Assembly: GCA_014529385.2 (NCBI GenBank)
Contig: CM043966.1
Location: 88,318,587-88,378,586 of the forward strand
Direction: 5' to 3'
DNA length: 60,000 nucleotides
Source: Adiantum capillus-veneris
Lineage: Eukaryota > Streptophyta > Polypodiopsida > Polypodiales > Pteridaceae
This document shows positions 1-10,800 of the stretch, in pieces; position 1 is the first letter of the stretch, and the number at the start of each line of letters is the position of its first letter. A program made the translations under genes and the position numbers. The notes under the pieces are model-generated. The model made no database searches. It worked only from the letters and a program-made list of their open reading frames with translations, and was not told the DNA's origin.

Positions 1-3000
1 ACTAGCATTAGGAATTGATTTTTTCCTCTTATTCTAGGCATTGGATTGGTTCTAACCCCCTTTGTTTTTCTCTTTGCTCTATAGCGTTTCTGGCGTTGTT
101 TGGTTTGGTTCGAAAAATCATAAAATCGGAAATCTGTTATAGTTTCTTCGTTTCCGCTGGAATTGTCCGTTGACTCGTTGTCTGCTTCATTTCCCCACTC
201 AGGATGATCGGGAATGTCGTGAAACACCTCCTCTTCATCTTCCTTTTCCAGTGTATCGTTCTTTTCAGTTTCTTTTTCGAGTACAGTTCTCAACATGAAG
301 TACGGAACCACGTCGTACCCGTCCTTGTCGCAAAATTTCGTTGTGGGACCATCCGGAATTGCACAAACATCTAGGGTTGCTAGAATGTGTGTCCATTCTA
401 ATGGTTCAAGCGTGTCCTCTGGAAAGGGTTCTCCTATATAAGCTTCGTCTTCAATAGCCCTTTCTAAAACACATTCTTCTCGTTTCAGACTTCCACATTG
501 CGAAGCTCCACACATCCATAACTCCTTGGGTTTACCTAACCAAGCTGGAAATTCGGATCCCGCCAAAGTAGCTGAATCAAACTCCTCCACCGGTGTTCGG
601 TTCACATCTTTGTAGCTATGGTCTTTCAGGTTCACACGTGTAGTGGTTTCCATATTTCTCAGGTATATGTGATCGTAGCCCCAATCCTGGACCATTTTCA
701 ACTGTCTCATGAATGGTCTTCCCAGTATGATATCATAGTTATTCTCCTTGCCAAAATCGACAATAGCAAAAGTATGTTCGTATTCAATGCCGCAAGAAGT
801 CACTACAACTTTCTCTAATAACCCCACAGGTTTCTCCATGTGTCCATCTGCTAATTGGAGTTTCAACCTAGTCTTCATTATTGTTGGTTTCCCCCATTTT
901 TTCCAGATTTCTTTTGTAGCAATGGCTACCCCAGCTCCGCTGTCTAGTATTTCCATCGTGTTCACTCCTTGGAATTCAACTAGTAAGGTTGTATTCCCCT
1001 CTTCACCTTCGCAATACTCTCCGACCTTGTTTAAGGGTACAGGCTTAGCGTTCTTTTGTGGTTTGCTCAGCTCTTGTATACCCTCTTGCAGTCTCGATGT
1101 TGGGTCTTTTACCCCAAATTTCTCCAAGCATTTTCCTACAGTGGTCCACATTTGTGGTCTTAACCTCAAAAGCTCAGCTAGAGAGATAGTGCATGTCACT
1201 GGTGTTGACAAGATCTCTATCAATCCTTGCGAGTCCATGACTTTTTCTGATGAGATTCTTCGTGAGGGAAGTGCTCTAATCTCGGATTTTGCTTCATACT
1301 CTCCTAAGTATGAAGGTAAGGTATTCAGTGAATGAGGTTTGCTCTCCATTGTTCTAACAGAGCCCCCATCTCCCCAGTAAGATTGCAGATCCAAGTCCAC
1401 TTGAGATCCTGCCTCAAATTCCACTATGGGAGGATTCCTAATGTCCTTTTCCCAATTTTTCTGATTAGCTTGGCAACTTAGCTCGTTTGCAAAGTTTGCC
1501 TCTCTCACTTGTTTCCAAAATTCATTATAATCCTCATCTCTTCCGTAAGACCTCTGTATGACTGGATGAAAACTCTCTATCTCCTGATCGGTTGTGTTCA
1601 ACACTATGCGGTCATCCTTGTGTGTATTTTCAGGCTTTTGTGTACTGGGAGTCTTTTCAGCTACCTGTGAAACAATAGTCTCTTGCTGAATTGGCTTTTC
1701 TGTTCCACAATTCATTGTTTCTTTTGGTGGTTCTAATAAGGCTTGTGCAGTCTCGATCATTCTCTGGCACACTTCAAGTCTCTGCTTTTCCAATTCCGCG
1801 TTTGGGTATGTCATCCACCTCTGTTCTTGTGTTTGGTTGTTCTTTAACCTAGCTTCGTAAGCTCTCATCAGTGCGTCCAATGGTTCGTGTACTTTGTCGA
1901 CTAGCACTGATCCCCCTGAGCTTAAGCTCGTTGTTTCTTTGATACTCTTTTGTTTCGTTCTTTCCGGGCTCATCTCTCGTTTCCCGTTTTGGCTCTCAAG
2001 TTTTTCTAATCTATCTTTAGTTCGCTTTAGTTCCTCAGCTAGAATAGCATCTTCACGTTCTTTTCTCAACTTCATGCGTGCTTTTCTAGATTTCCATGTG
2101 TTTTTCTGACTCCGCGGTCCTGGACTAACCATTTCAGTGGCTAACTTTCCATTCTCAGGTTCTCTAGTGGTTTTCTTAGCTTGAGCTCTAGTAACAACTT
2201 GCATAGGTATCAGAGTTTCATTTTCAGACCCACTGCTGGTAGGAATAGTTTCTAGCATATTCAATGTCGTCTTTTGCACTTTGTTTGGATTCTTTGAACA
2301 ATCCTCAATGAAGTGAGTAACCCCACACTCAGTGCAATAAGCGTTAATTCTAATGATTTCCGTATGTGGGCAAACATTCATCAGATGGTCACCTCCACAC
2401 TTGTAACAGGGTCCTAGTGCTGGTCTTGGTCCCACTTGATTCGTCCTTTGTGGATAGGATGGTCTTTGTCCTGTTAACCCTCCATGAGCTATGAACATCA
2501 ATGTTCTTGCGTCCAAATTGTATCTCTCTTCATCAGAAGCACTTGTAACTGTTGGTGTTCCAACATTTCCAATCATGCCCCATGGTTCTGGTTGTTTGGG
2601 TTCTTCTGGTGGGTAATACACAGTTGGAGACATGTGTGCACCAGATTCTTCGTAATAGGCTTGAACAGGCACTAAGGCTTGTTCTTCCTGATTCTCTAAG
2701 GTTGGTGCATATCTAATGCCCACTGGTCTTGCTCCTGGTAAAGGTGGTTGTTGTCCCAATACCGGTTGCGGTCTTTCTATCCCCATAGGTCCTGGTACAT
2801 TTCCCGTTGGGTATCGAGGTACTGGATGTACCTGAGGTGGTGCTAATTGAGCAGGAGGTGCATACTGACGCTCCCTTACATACCCTTTGTTGTAATAGCA
2901 CTCCTCTGTTGGATGGTTTGTCCATTTTTGTTCAATAGCACACCATTTCAGTGGTTTTGGCAATGGTTTTTGGTATGGTGCCATCCTTTTTAGAGCATCT

Positions 3001-4796
3001 TCTATCATTTGCTCTACATTTGGCATGGTTGTTGTTTGAACATTCTTTTTAGTGGTAGTCTCGCTCGCTACGGAGGAAGAGCTACTGGATGCGAAATCTG
3101 TATCCGCTGACACCTCTCCATAAACCGTACAGTTATCCACTAAGTACAATGCTTCTCTCGTCACTTGCTCGAAACTTGTACAAGCTTTCAAGTGCAAGTC
3201 CTTCTTGAGAGTGTCATTCCTCAGTCCCTCAATAAAGAGAACAGATAGTCTGTCATCTTGTGGTCGTTCACGTACTGGACATCTCTCAATGTATTGTTTG
3301 AAGCGAAGTGAAGCTTCCTTCACTTTTTCGTGTTCTCTCTGTTTAAAAGCATATATTTGTGAGACCGTATTGTGCTTAATCCCTCGTTTTGAGAATTCCT
3401 CAGCAAACTCTCTTAGCAAATGGTCAATGTCATGGAATCCCCCTATGTTCAGCGGTTGAAACCATGTCAATGCTGTACCTTCTAGAGTAAGACCAAATCC
3501 CTCGTATTGTGTATGGAAATCTGTTATCTGCTCAGCTCTTAAGACTTGCTTAAAGAGTGACACATGTGCATACGGATCTCCCGAACCACCATACTTCTTT
3601 GGCATACACTTCGCTACTTGAGATGGTCTCATACGTCTATGGTCTGCTACCAATCTCATTGCTCCTGTGTCCCGGCTAAATCTTTCTCTAGCATCATGGA
3701 CTTCATGGGTTACCCTTGTCGGTTCCCCTGCCCTGAATCTACTACTAGGAGGTAAATGTGATGGTTCTGCTTCGAACCTTGGACCTGGAGTGGTATACGT
3801 GGGGATTGGAACTGCACTACCTCGATTCGTATCCATTGACTCTCTGGAATGTAATGATCCCATTGGTCCGGGCTTCGAGTACTGAGGTTGACTGAAAGAG
3901 TCAGCAGCCTGAGTTCTTTGTCCTCCTGTCGTCATTGGGTTTTGCCCTCCATTTGTTGGTGCTGGTCTTTGTGAGCTAGAAGTAACATAATACTGATGTA
4001 GTGGTCCCCCAAAGTATGTATATCCTTCTAATTCTTTCTTGCCCATTGTTGAGTATTGCCTGCCATACTTGTCGTAAGCGGCAATTTTCACTTCCGATCC
4101 CTCTGTGTAGGTAAAGACATAAAGTCTTTTTTGGTCTGTCAACTCTCCGGTGTAGGGTTCTTCACATCTATAATAGAGATCTTGCTCCCCATTATTATAT
4201 TTGTATAGCCCCACATAGATGTTATCAGTGTTGATCCTTGTAGTTTCATTCTCTCTTCTTAACCTCGCATCAGGGAAGTTCATTATTGGTGCTTTCTCCT
4301 CAAGTTCTTCATCTACTTTGGCTTTGGTGCCCATCAATCCCCACTTGTCCACAATGTTAGGGTTTAGGACTACCAAGTACATGATACCCTCGTCATCTAG
4401 ATATCTATCTCCGCTATAGCTCACAAGCACTAAGTCCTTGAACTCACTAGGTCTATCTTCTATCTTCACACAATAGCGGTCCATTCCATCCTTGTAGATC
4501 TTGGCACCTTGCTCATTGTCGTACTGATATTTTATGAACAATAGCTTCATTGTGGCGGAAGGGCTTGATGATCCTGCTGCCATATTTTTTCTGTTGTTCA
4601 GGTTCAGGTGTTCCAAGTGTTCGGTGAAAATCTCGTAAGATCTCTCCGAAGAAGTATCAGAGACACTTCCTTCAAAGATCGGCTCTAATGGTTGCACCCA
4701 ACTTTGGTTTACACTTCCCTCGGTTGATATGACACTTGCTGGTTCCCCTTGTTTTGGTTGGTTATTCTGGAGGTTCCTTCCCGATCTCAAATTCAT
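1..4796 (-). CDS. Gag-Pol polyprotein of Ty3/gypsy element A, N-terminal 1598 codons (runs off window)
   Basis: Uninterrupted minus-strand frame from ATG at 4796-4794 to the window edge; the 3' end is outside. Approximate domains: residues 1-80 low-complexity start (MNLRSGR, also the start in element B); 80-250 a Tyr-rich domain I do not recognise; 410-560 a retrotransposon Gag capsid-like region (FGLTLEGTALTWF); 797-833 two Cys/His knuckles, both C-x2-C-x3-H-x4-C, one residue shorter than the usual CCHC; 900-935 a charged Lys/Arg/Glu-rich, probably coiled segment; about 1250-1380 a retropepsin with active site DSGAG near residue 1284 and IILGRPF near 1360; then a long protease-RT linker rich in acidic residues. 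The last residues align with element B just before its RT. Start chosen because B begins with the same peptide. Long intact frame suggests a young copy. Gag function is inferred from family resemblance; very sure it is a retroelement polyprotein. Confidence 0.9.
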   Translation of the reverse strand, partial: MNLRSGRNLQNNQPKQGEPASVISTEGSVNQSWVQPLEPIFEGSVSDTSSERSYEIFTEHLEHLNLNNRKNMAAGSSSPSATMKLLFIKYQYDNEQGAKIYKDGMDRYCVKIEDRPSEFKDLVLVSYSGDRYLDDEGIMYLVVLNPNIVDKWGLMGTKAKVDEELEEKAPIMNFPDARLRRENETTRINTDNIYVGLYKYNNGEQDLYYRCEEPYTGELTDQKRLYVFTYTEGSEVKIAAYDKYGRQYSTMGKKELEGYTYFGGPLHQYYVTSSSQRPAPTNGGQNPMTTGGQRTQAADSFSQPQYSKPGPMGSLHSRESMDTNRGSAVPIPTYTTPGPRFEAEPSHLPPSSRFRAGEPTRVTHEVHDARERFSRDTGAMRLVADHRRMRPSQVAKCMPKKYGGSGDPYAHVSLFKQVLRAEQITDFHTQYEGFGLTLEGTALTWFQPLNIGGFHDIDHLLREFAEEFSKRGIKHNTVSQIYAFKQREHEKVKEASLRFKQYIERCPVRERPQDDRLSVLFIEGLRNDTLKKDLHLKACTSFEQVTREALYLVDNCTVYGEVSADTDFASSSSSSVASETTTKKNVQTTTMPNVEQMIEDALKRMAPYQKPLPKPLKWCAIEQKWTNHPTEECYYNKGYVRERQYAPPAQLAPPQVHPVPRYPTGNVPGPMGIERPQPVLGQQPPLPGARPVGIRYAPTLENQEEQALVPVQAYYEESGAHMSPTVYYPPEEPKQPEPWGMIGNVGTPTVTSASDEERYNLDARTLMFIAHGGLTGQRPSYPQRTNQVGPRPALGPCYKCGGDHLMNVCPHTEIIRINAYCTECGVTHFIEDCSKNPNKVQKTTLNMLETIPTSSGSENETLIPMQVVTRAQAKKTTREPENGKLATEMVSPGPRSQKNTWKSRKARMKLRKEREDAILAEELKRTKDRLEKLESQNGKREMSPERTKQKSIKETTSLSSGGSVLVDKVHEPLDALMRAYEARLKNNQTQEQRWMTYPNAELEKQRLEVCQRMIETAQALLEPPKETMNCGTEKPIQQETIVSQVAEKTPSTQKPENTHKDDRIVLNTTDQEIESFHPVIQRSYGRDEDYNEFWKQVREANFANELSCQANQKNWEKDIRNPPIVEFEAGSQVDLDLQSYWGDGGSVRTMESKPHSLNTLPSYLGEYEAKSEIRALPSRRISSEKVMDSQGLIEILSTPVTCTISLAELLRLRPQMWTTVGKCLEKFGVKDPTSRLQEGIQELSKPQKNAKPVPLNKVGEYCEGEEGNTTLLVEFQGVNTMEILDSGAGVAIATKEIWKKWGKPTIMKTRLKLQLADGHMEKPVGLLEKVVVTSCGIEYEHTFAIVDFGKENNYDIILGRPFMRQLKMVQDWGYDHIYLRNMETTTRVNLKDHSYKDVNRTPVEEFDSATLAGSEFPAWLGKPKELWMCGASQCGSLKREECVLERAIEDEAYIGEPFPEDTLEPLEWTHILATLDVCAIPDGPTTKFCDKDGYDVVPYFMLRTVLEKETEKNDTLEKEDEEEVFHDIPDHPEWGNEADNESTDNSSGNEETITDFRFYDFSNQTKQRQKRYRAKRKTKGVRTNPMPRIRGKNQFLML

Positions 4797-4963
4797 CAAT
4801 TCCCCTAAAGGACTTTAACTTTTCCGTCTCAGCAATTTGTTTTCCCAATTTTTTGTGGTCAGAATTGATCCAAACTGATTGATACTTGGTCAATTGTTTA
4901 ATCTTGTCAGTTGGACAACTTCTGTTTCATCAAGTGAGAATTTTGTTGCAGTTATGCTGAAAA

Positions 4964-4987
4964 AGACATTATACGCGTATGATGTCT
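4964..4987. repeat. Palindrome P1 in element A leader
   Basis: 24-bp dyad with core ACATTATACGCGTATGATGT; one arm pair is mismatched (T opposite G on the plus strand). It is flanked by A-runs on the left and T-runs on the right, which extend the dyad. It lies 168 bp before the gag ATG. Confidence 0.85.
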
Positions 4988-5247
4988 TTTTTCACAGATT
5001 TAGACTATTTTGGTTATGCTCACTCTCAGTAGCCCCCTTATGCTCTTTCCACTCACAAAATTCAGTTTGAACTCTGTTTGAGCAAGTTATGGCTAATTTA
5101 GGCTTTTCTTGGCAATTTTCCGCTTTTGACTTGTTTTTTGGGTCAATTGTGATCCAAATGGGATGAAACTTGAAATATAACCTCTAGACAGCTATTACAA
5201 TGGATCTGTGTTAGCAAAGTATCAAAATATGTCCAAAATTAGGTCAA

Positions 5248-5271
5248 AGACATTATACGCGTATGATGTCT
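5248..5271. repeat. Palindrome P2 in element A leader
   Basis: Same 24-bp sequence as P1, with the same single mismatched pair, 284 bp away. Flanked by AAA and TTTT. Confidence 0.85.
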
Positions 5272-5372
5272 TTTTCATCAATTTGGGTCAAAACTTGATA
5301 TTTATGCTTCCTACAGTGCTTGTAACAATCTTGTCAGGTCAGATATCAAAAATAAGCAGTGGATGTGCCAAA

Positions 5373-5396
5373 AGACATTATACGCGTATGATGTCT
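5373..5396. repeat. Palindrome P3 in element A leader
   Basis: Same 24-bp sequence as P1 and P2, 125 bp from P2. The 125-bp spacing is also found between two palindromes in the leader of element B. Confidence 0.85.
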
Positions 5397-5660
5397 TTTG
5401 TCCCAGATTTTGACTATTTTTGGTTTTAAGCCTTCTCCAATGTTTATAATTGAGTTTCAAGTGTTTTTGTCAGGTTTGAATGTAAAAACAAGATCTGAAT
5501 CCAAAATTTCCTATTCTTTGCGTTTCTTGGACTCCGACTTGTCTTTTTGGGTTTCTTTGAGTGTTAATGCTCTTGTTTTAAGTTGAAATTAGGGTATAAC
5601 CCCCTTTTTGAACACTCTGGTAAAGTCAAAATTTCTGTTTTGGTCTCTGTTTGGTCATTT

Positions 5661-5684
5661 AGACATCATACGCGTATGATGTCT
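5661..5684. repeat. Palindrome P4 in element A leader (perfect)
   Basis: Perfect 24-bp palindrome with core ACATCATACGCGTATGATGT. It begins about 517 bp downstream of the PBS in transcription order, close to the position of the first palindrome in element B. Confidence 0.9.
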
Positions 5685-6200
5685 AAAGTTGCAGATTTCC
5701 AGTTTTTTGGCACAGAATCCTTCCTAAAGCTTTCTCAAGTGCTCAGCAACTCCCAGATACACAGAAAATTTCTCTGACTTTTGTTTATTGCAAGTTTCAC
5801 TACTAACTCGACGGTTTAGTGATCTAACATGCAATCAACCATATCAGGCAAATACTCCAATGATTATTAGCTCTAGATCAGGATCAAATGAAGTCCTACC
5901 TAAGCTATTCCTAATCATAAAATGGGTTTGGTAATTGTGACTTTAAAGATATCCACTGTCACTCACGGACTAGCAAATTCTTCTTCTATCAACAACTACT
6001 CAACACCAACAAAACAACAAACAAATCTAAGCTAAACTAAAAATACTGTCAACACGGAAGACCCAGGAATACCCCACTTCCTAGTATCTCTCGAGATCTT
6101 CGGAGTCCACCACTCCTAGATCTTTCCTAACTAAATTATACAAAGTAGTTTATACGACTCACCTCATAGGATTAGTCTAAGGTCACCTACTTAGGGCTCT

Positions 6201-6220
6201 CGTCCCCGGCAACGGCGCCA
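6201..6220 (-). promoter_or_regulatory. Primer binding site of element A (tRNA-Asp type)
   Basis: Minus strand reads TGGCGCCGTTGCCGGGGACG. The first 18 bases match the complement of the 3' end of plant tRNA-Asp. It sits two bases inside the LTR end, as expected for minus-strand DNA priming. Confidence 0.9.
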
Positions 6221-6847
6221 AATGTTAAGGCGGTTACGCCGCTAGCAGAAGCTAAATAGCGAGAACTCAACCAACAACAGAATTTGTCAGACGAGGACGA
6301 AGCTTGACCCGCAGGCGCATGAAAACAACTAGGTGGGTGTCAAATCACCTACTCGACCTTCTAATGACAATCACTACTAAGGAAATCAAATCTAAGTTCT
6401 AAAATACGCAAGTGACTGAAATCCGTACTACGAACGAATGCTATACGAAACAGGATCTAGAATCATTGAATCGATCTCAAACTCAAGGGGAAGTCTATAC
6501 ACTAGGTAAGAACAACACCCTTAAGACTTGAACTGCAAAATCAACCTATAACCACTCCGTGTGGTAAACGCGTATGAAGACAGGCCGAAAAATACAGGTG
6601 ACCGAAACTTGACCCCAATGGTACTAATGCGTAGCTCTACTCGTTGTGGTTCGATAGATATGCTGCACGCTCTATTCTGACACACGAGTTGGAAGAAAAC
6701 TCACACCAAAGCTCGTAGGAACTTACCACACATAGAAGCCGATAGCGCGCACTCTTGGTATCAGTGCGTAGCTCTCGCCGTTGCTAACACAATGGCGGTG
6801 TCGCTTCTCCAATGGCGGCTCCGTAGCTCGCGTAGCAAGTAGATAAG

Positions 6848-6873
6848 ACTCTCTCTCTCTCTCACTCTCTCTC
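6848..6873. repeat. CT microsatellite in the LTR of element A
   Basis: Short CT tract with one interruption, inside the LTR downstream of its TATA box in transcription order. Confidence 0.9.
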
Positions 6874-6944
6874 AGACACAGTCACGGCGCTCAAAAACTC
6901 ACTTTGATTAATAATCTGCCTCCCTTAGGTTACAAAACTTTGGC

Positions 6945-6951
6945 TTATATA
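6945..6951 (-). promoter_or_regulatory. TATA box of element A LTR
   Basis: Minus strand TATATAA within GAGGTATATAAGCCAAAG. The same block (AGGTATATAAGCCAAAG) occurs in the LTR at 15925-16835 and, inverted, in the LTR at 24190-25022, so the promoter core is conserved across related elements. Confidence 0.7.
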
Positions 6952-7161
6952 CCTCAGCCTTGGAGGTGAGAACATCTCTAACTAATTACATCAGCAAGTG
7001 AAATTACTTCGGGATTACAAGCTGGAAAGTCAATTGAGTTCCGTTACTTAATGAATGGCTCAATTCAAAATCAATGTCGGAAAGACATTTATTACAATCA
7101 ATGGTTACAAAAATGATGAGTGTGAGCAAAAATGTGGGTGTGATCCTCTGCTGGCTCAACA

Positions 7162-7699
7162 CATGCTGACAGGCTCTTTGTATGTTGCTATTTGTATGCA
7201 GAATTTTTGTGTATGCTGCTGTTTGTATGCAAAATTTATGGTCCAAACTCTTGGCTTTGTTGCGCAAGACCCAGAATGTAGATGTGGGTGATAGCAGTCC
7301 ATGTATTTCTAGCAAATGTACAGTTGTAGCATCTGGTTTTGGTTTATGCCATCTGAGATATAGGAGCCAGAAGTTTCCTTAAATGTAGAGCATGCTTGGA
7401 GATGTTTGTCAATGAATGTGCTTTCCTTGAACTATTGTTTATGTTGCATGTGAGAGCATTGTTGGAGATGCCACTCACTTGCAAGTTATATCTTAAATGT
7501 GTCTATTTTGCTTCTATTTTCTCAGCTTTGCCACATAGTAAGTCTTGAGTCAATTGTAAATAAGTTTTGATAGGTTTTGACATGTTACTAGTTTTTGACA
7601 TATTTTGACACGTTTACCCTATGGCATTGAAACCACCTTGATTTATGCAAAAATCTAAGGTATTTATCCTATGCTTAGTTTTTAGGAGAAGGTCAAATA

Positions 7700-7731
<32 letters not shown>

Positions 7732-7849
7732 TAGCATTTATACATTTGTTCTGTCTTTTTTTCACTTATAGTATTTTATAAAAGAGTTGATAGTTCTAGA
7801 CTAATTATTGATTATGCTATTGATTTTTTTAAAATACAGGTTTAAGATT
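7162..7849. other. Unassigned spacer upstream of the methyltransferase-like gene
   Basis: AT-rich DNA with no supported gene. It holds two diverged copies of a roughly 32-bp TGTATGC-rich unit (7178-7245) and a pure CT tract at 7700-7725. It ends in a pyrimidine-rich stretch and CAG at 7847-7849, which looks like a splice acceptor just before the ATG at 7856, so a 5' untranslated exon may lie further left. Confidence 0.5.
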
Positions 7850-7855
7850 CTCCTC

Positions 7856-10800
7856 ATGGCCCCCAAACGCTCCATGAAAAAATGAGAAGCGAATTGTTCA
7901 GGGGGGACTCTACGGTCTGGGACTGTTCAAGGAAGGCAAGTTATACTTGAGGATGGCTCCTCAAGGATTCTACCAATGTGTCCGCCAAAGAATTCTGTGA
8001 AGAGAAGAAATCAATGTGTGTATGTTGACGATGAATCGTGGTCCTTGGACAGATCTATAGATGGGGAGCTTCTAATAGCAATGCTATCACTCCAAATACT
8101 ATTGGTCCATCTTTTGCTCTCAACCCACAAACTACCCACACAGAGAGAAATAACCAAGACGAAGAAGACGACTTTTCAAAGCATAACAAGGTTTTTGGGG
8201 AGAATGTGTCTCTTGGGTTGATGAATGAAGTCATAAGTCAATTTCATATCAAAAGAAAGTCAGAGCCCCCTTTTGTTCCCTTATGTAGATTAATAGCTAC
8301 AGATGCTCTTCGATGTGCAATTTCAAATGCACCTTAGTTGACATCCATGTTTGATAGGGCTGGCTATGTCTCTTCAATGGGTTCTTTTATTGTTTCACTT
8401 AAAGGACAACATGGAGAAACAAAACATCTGACAGAAGATATGATTGAGAAGTGGGATCCAATATGGAAAAGGCTTAATGCAGAATTTGAAAAGAATCTTG
8501 TGGGTGATTGGGTAGATCTTCGAGGCAAACTTTTTTTTTGTGGGATGGTAACCACAGGTTGAAAACTTGGATGTGACAAATTGAAGAAGGCAAGTGCTTC
8601 TTTTATTTTGTGTTTGAGTTTAGATATACATTGTTGCACTTGAAAATTCAATTTGGATGATGTTTCTTTTGTAGAGCACTCTGAGGATGAAAAATATCAT
8701 GTGCAAGTTCGTTGTGAATTTATTGAGATAGATAAAAAGAAGGAAGCAGAGTTGATTTTGAGTCTTGATATAATAAACGAGTAAGAATTAGTTGGTTGAT
8801 TGTTGTTCAATTCTCTTGTTGTAATATGTTTTTCCATTTGCTTACCCGTCAACATTTGCTTTTAGAATCTCGCAAACTACAGCTCCACCCAACTTGGCAC
8901 ATGAAGTATTTATGTTTCAGAAGTTTGGTATTGCAAACAAATTGAGCATAATGGAATATCTAACTCTAGAGCAAAAATCTTGGATGGAGGTTGAGCTTAA
9001 ATTGGAGGCTAGACATAACCAAGGGATTATGCCATGGTACTCAATGCCGTGCATTTTGATTGCTCAACTTGTTTGGAAGGTATGCCATGCTCAATTTGTT
9101 TGGGATAATAAATATAACGATTATGTTAAAAAAATTAAATTGTAGCTACTTTGAGAATGAGTATGTCTTCAACTATCTTGAGGGAGCCTTAGTTCAAGGT
9201 TACAAAATACACATGAGTCCATGTTTTCAAATACGCCTTCAATTTTTATGTGGGAAGTCTATTCAAAGGTGCCAAGTAATGGATTGGGTTACGATTTGAA
9301 TAATGCCCTAAATTCCCATGTGGGAAGCCTTGTACAGGTGGCAAGTTATGGATAAAGTTTTTGGTTCCCGTGTGGGAAGCCAATGTAGTCATGGATTTGT
9401 TTGCATTGTGTTGCTAATGCCTCTAATTGTGTTGCTTTGAAGGGGAGATGGGAATCCTTTTTGGCTGATGAGAAGAGAAGACTTAGAACTTTAGGTCTTC
9501 TTGGAGAGGATTTCAAAAAGAAGATGAATGAAGCTTTAAAGAAGGAAGAAGAAAAAATGAGAGATAGCGGATATAAGTACCTTTCTATTGCAAATCCTGC
9601 ACATGGTAAACATTTTTTTACTATGCTATTTGACAAGGATTGGTGTGACAAAACAATGGTAGGAATCACTCAGGGATAAATTATACAGCTTGTGCACTGC
9701 AAAGATCACAATAGAGAGCTTTGTTTCATTTCATCTTAAACTTTGATTTGTCATTTTAATGTGCATTGTAATCAGTACATGAACTTTTTGGATTGAAAAT
9801 TATAAATTTGTTCAATAGATGCAAAGAACTTCTTCACATGATGATTTTGACCAAAGTTAAGGTCTCCAAGGGAGGTCATTTTGCAGACTATAAGAAACTT
9901 AGAGACTACATGGGGCAAGAGACCTATGGGCAAGGAGTGTTTGGCAAAGCAACAATTATTATTGCTAAGTTTGAGGTGGAGGGGCCTATGTTGCCTAAAA
10001 CATTTGAGGTCTTTTTTAAGGAATCTAGGAAGACACATGTTTCATTGGCTTATACTCATGTTTTGGAAAACATGAAGAGTGCTTCACATTATGCCTCTTT
10101 ACCCCAAGTGATGCATGCAAGCAAACGTCTTGTGTACAGGTATTGAATTGTTTAAATACTAATTTTGCTTCACGATGTATTTTATTGTCTCTTCTTTATA
10201 TTGATTTTTCATTTAGATGGCTATTGAATTGTATGCGGCTGAGGATGATAGATTCTATGCCGGAGGATGTACAAGAATGGTTAGATAAAGAGGATGAGAA
10301 TACTATGTTCTCGTAAACACTCTTGGAAAAGGGTATTACACCTTGGGAGTGCTCTCACTGTCCATGGTGGTTGGAGTATCCCCTAGGTGTTATCCCAAAG
10401 AGTGAGAAAGAAATTCATGCTCGTAAGTGAAGCGCAATCTCTTGTATAAACTAATATGATTTGTTTAAATCTGAATTTTGTTGATCTTTTTTTTTGTGAA
10501 CTTTTGTATGGAAAGGTTTTTTGAAAGAGAGTCTCATCTCTAATGACGGTGTTATCCCACCCCAAGCTACACACATTGAGCCATCCACCAAGCCACCTTC
10601 GCGTGGAAGGAAAGGTAAAAAAAGTATAGAAAAATCCTCCCAATGTGTACCTGTAGATGGTGATGTGGTGAGGAGGAGAGCTTTCCATTTTCTCTTCCAC
10701 CAAAAGGATCCACCCTAGCATCAAAGTCTTGCTTCTCTGAGACTATTATGAGTTGTTCACTACATGAGAGGATGCCAACAAAATGCACCACATGTAGATG

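Larger units (their letters stand above)
4797..6200 (-). promoter_or_regulatory. 5' leader of element A between PBS and gag
   Basis: About 1.4 kb of non-coding leader RNA region between the primer binding site and the gag ATG. The half nearest gag carries four 24-bp palindromes listed separately. No coding frame conserved with B is seen here. Leaders of LTR retrotransposons usually hold packaging and dimerisation signals; that role is inference. Confidence 0.7.
6223..7161 (-). mobile_element. 5' LTR of element A (939 bp)
   Basis: In transcription order it begins TGTTGAGCCAGC at 7161 and ends TTAACA at 6223, next to the PBS. Its 3' part aligns with the LTR of element B (shared GCCTGCGGGTC...AGCTTCGTCC block) and its TATA region resembles LTRs at 15925 and 24190. 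The five bases outside, CATGC at 7162-7166, are the candidate target duplication; the partner is outside the window. The start was chosen by likeness to the B LTR start (TGTTAGCAGC). Confidence 0.75.

Noticed and set aside
618-4419. Many plus-strand frames in the first 5 kb
   Set aside because: They are shadows opposite the long minus-strand Gag-Pol frame, which has clear domains.
4964-5684. Palindrome array as CRISPR-like repeats
   Set aside because: Spacers are irregular (125-288 bp), the context is a retrotransposon leader, and no cas genes are present.
6565-6580. ACGCGTATGAAGAC in the LTR of element A as a fifth palindrome
   Set aside because: Only the centre and part of one arm match; the other arm is absent.
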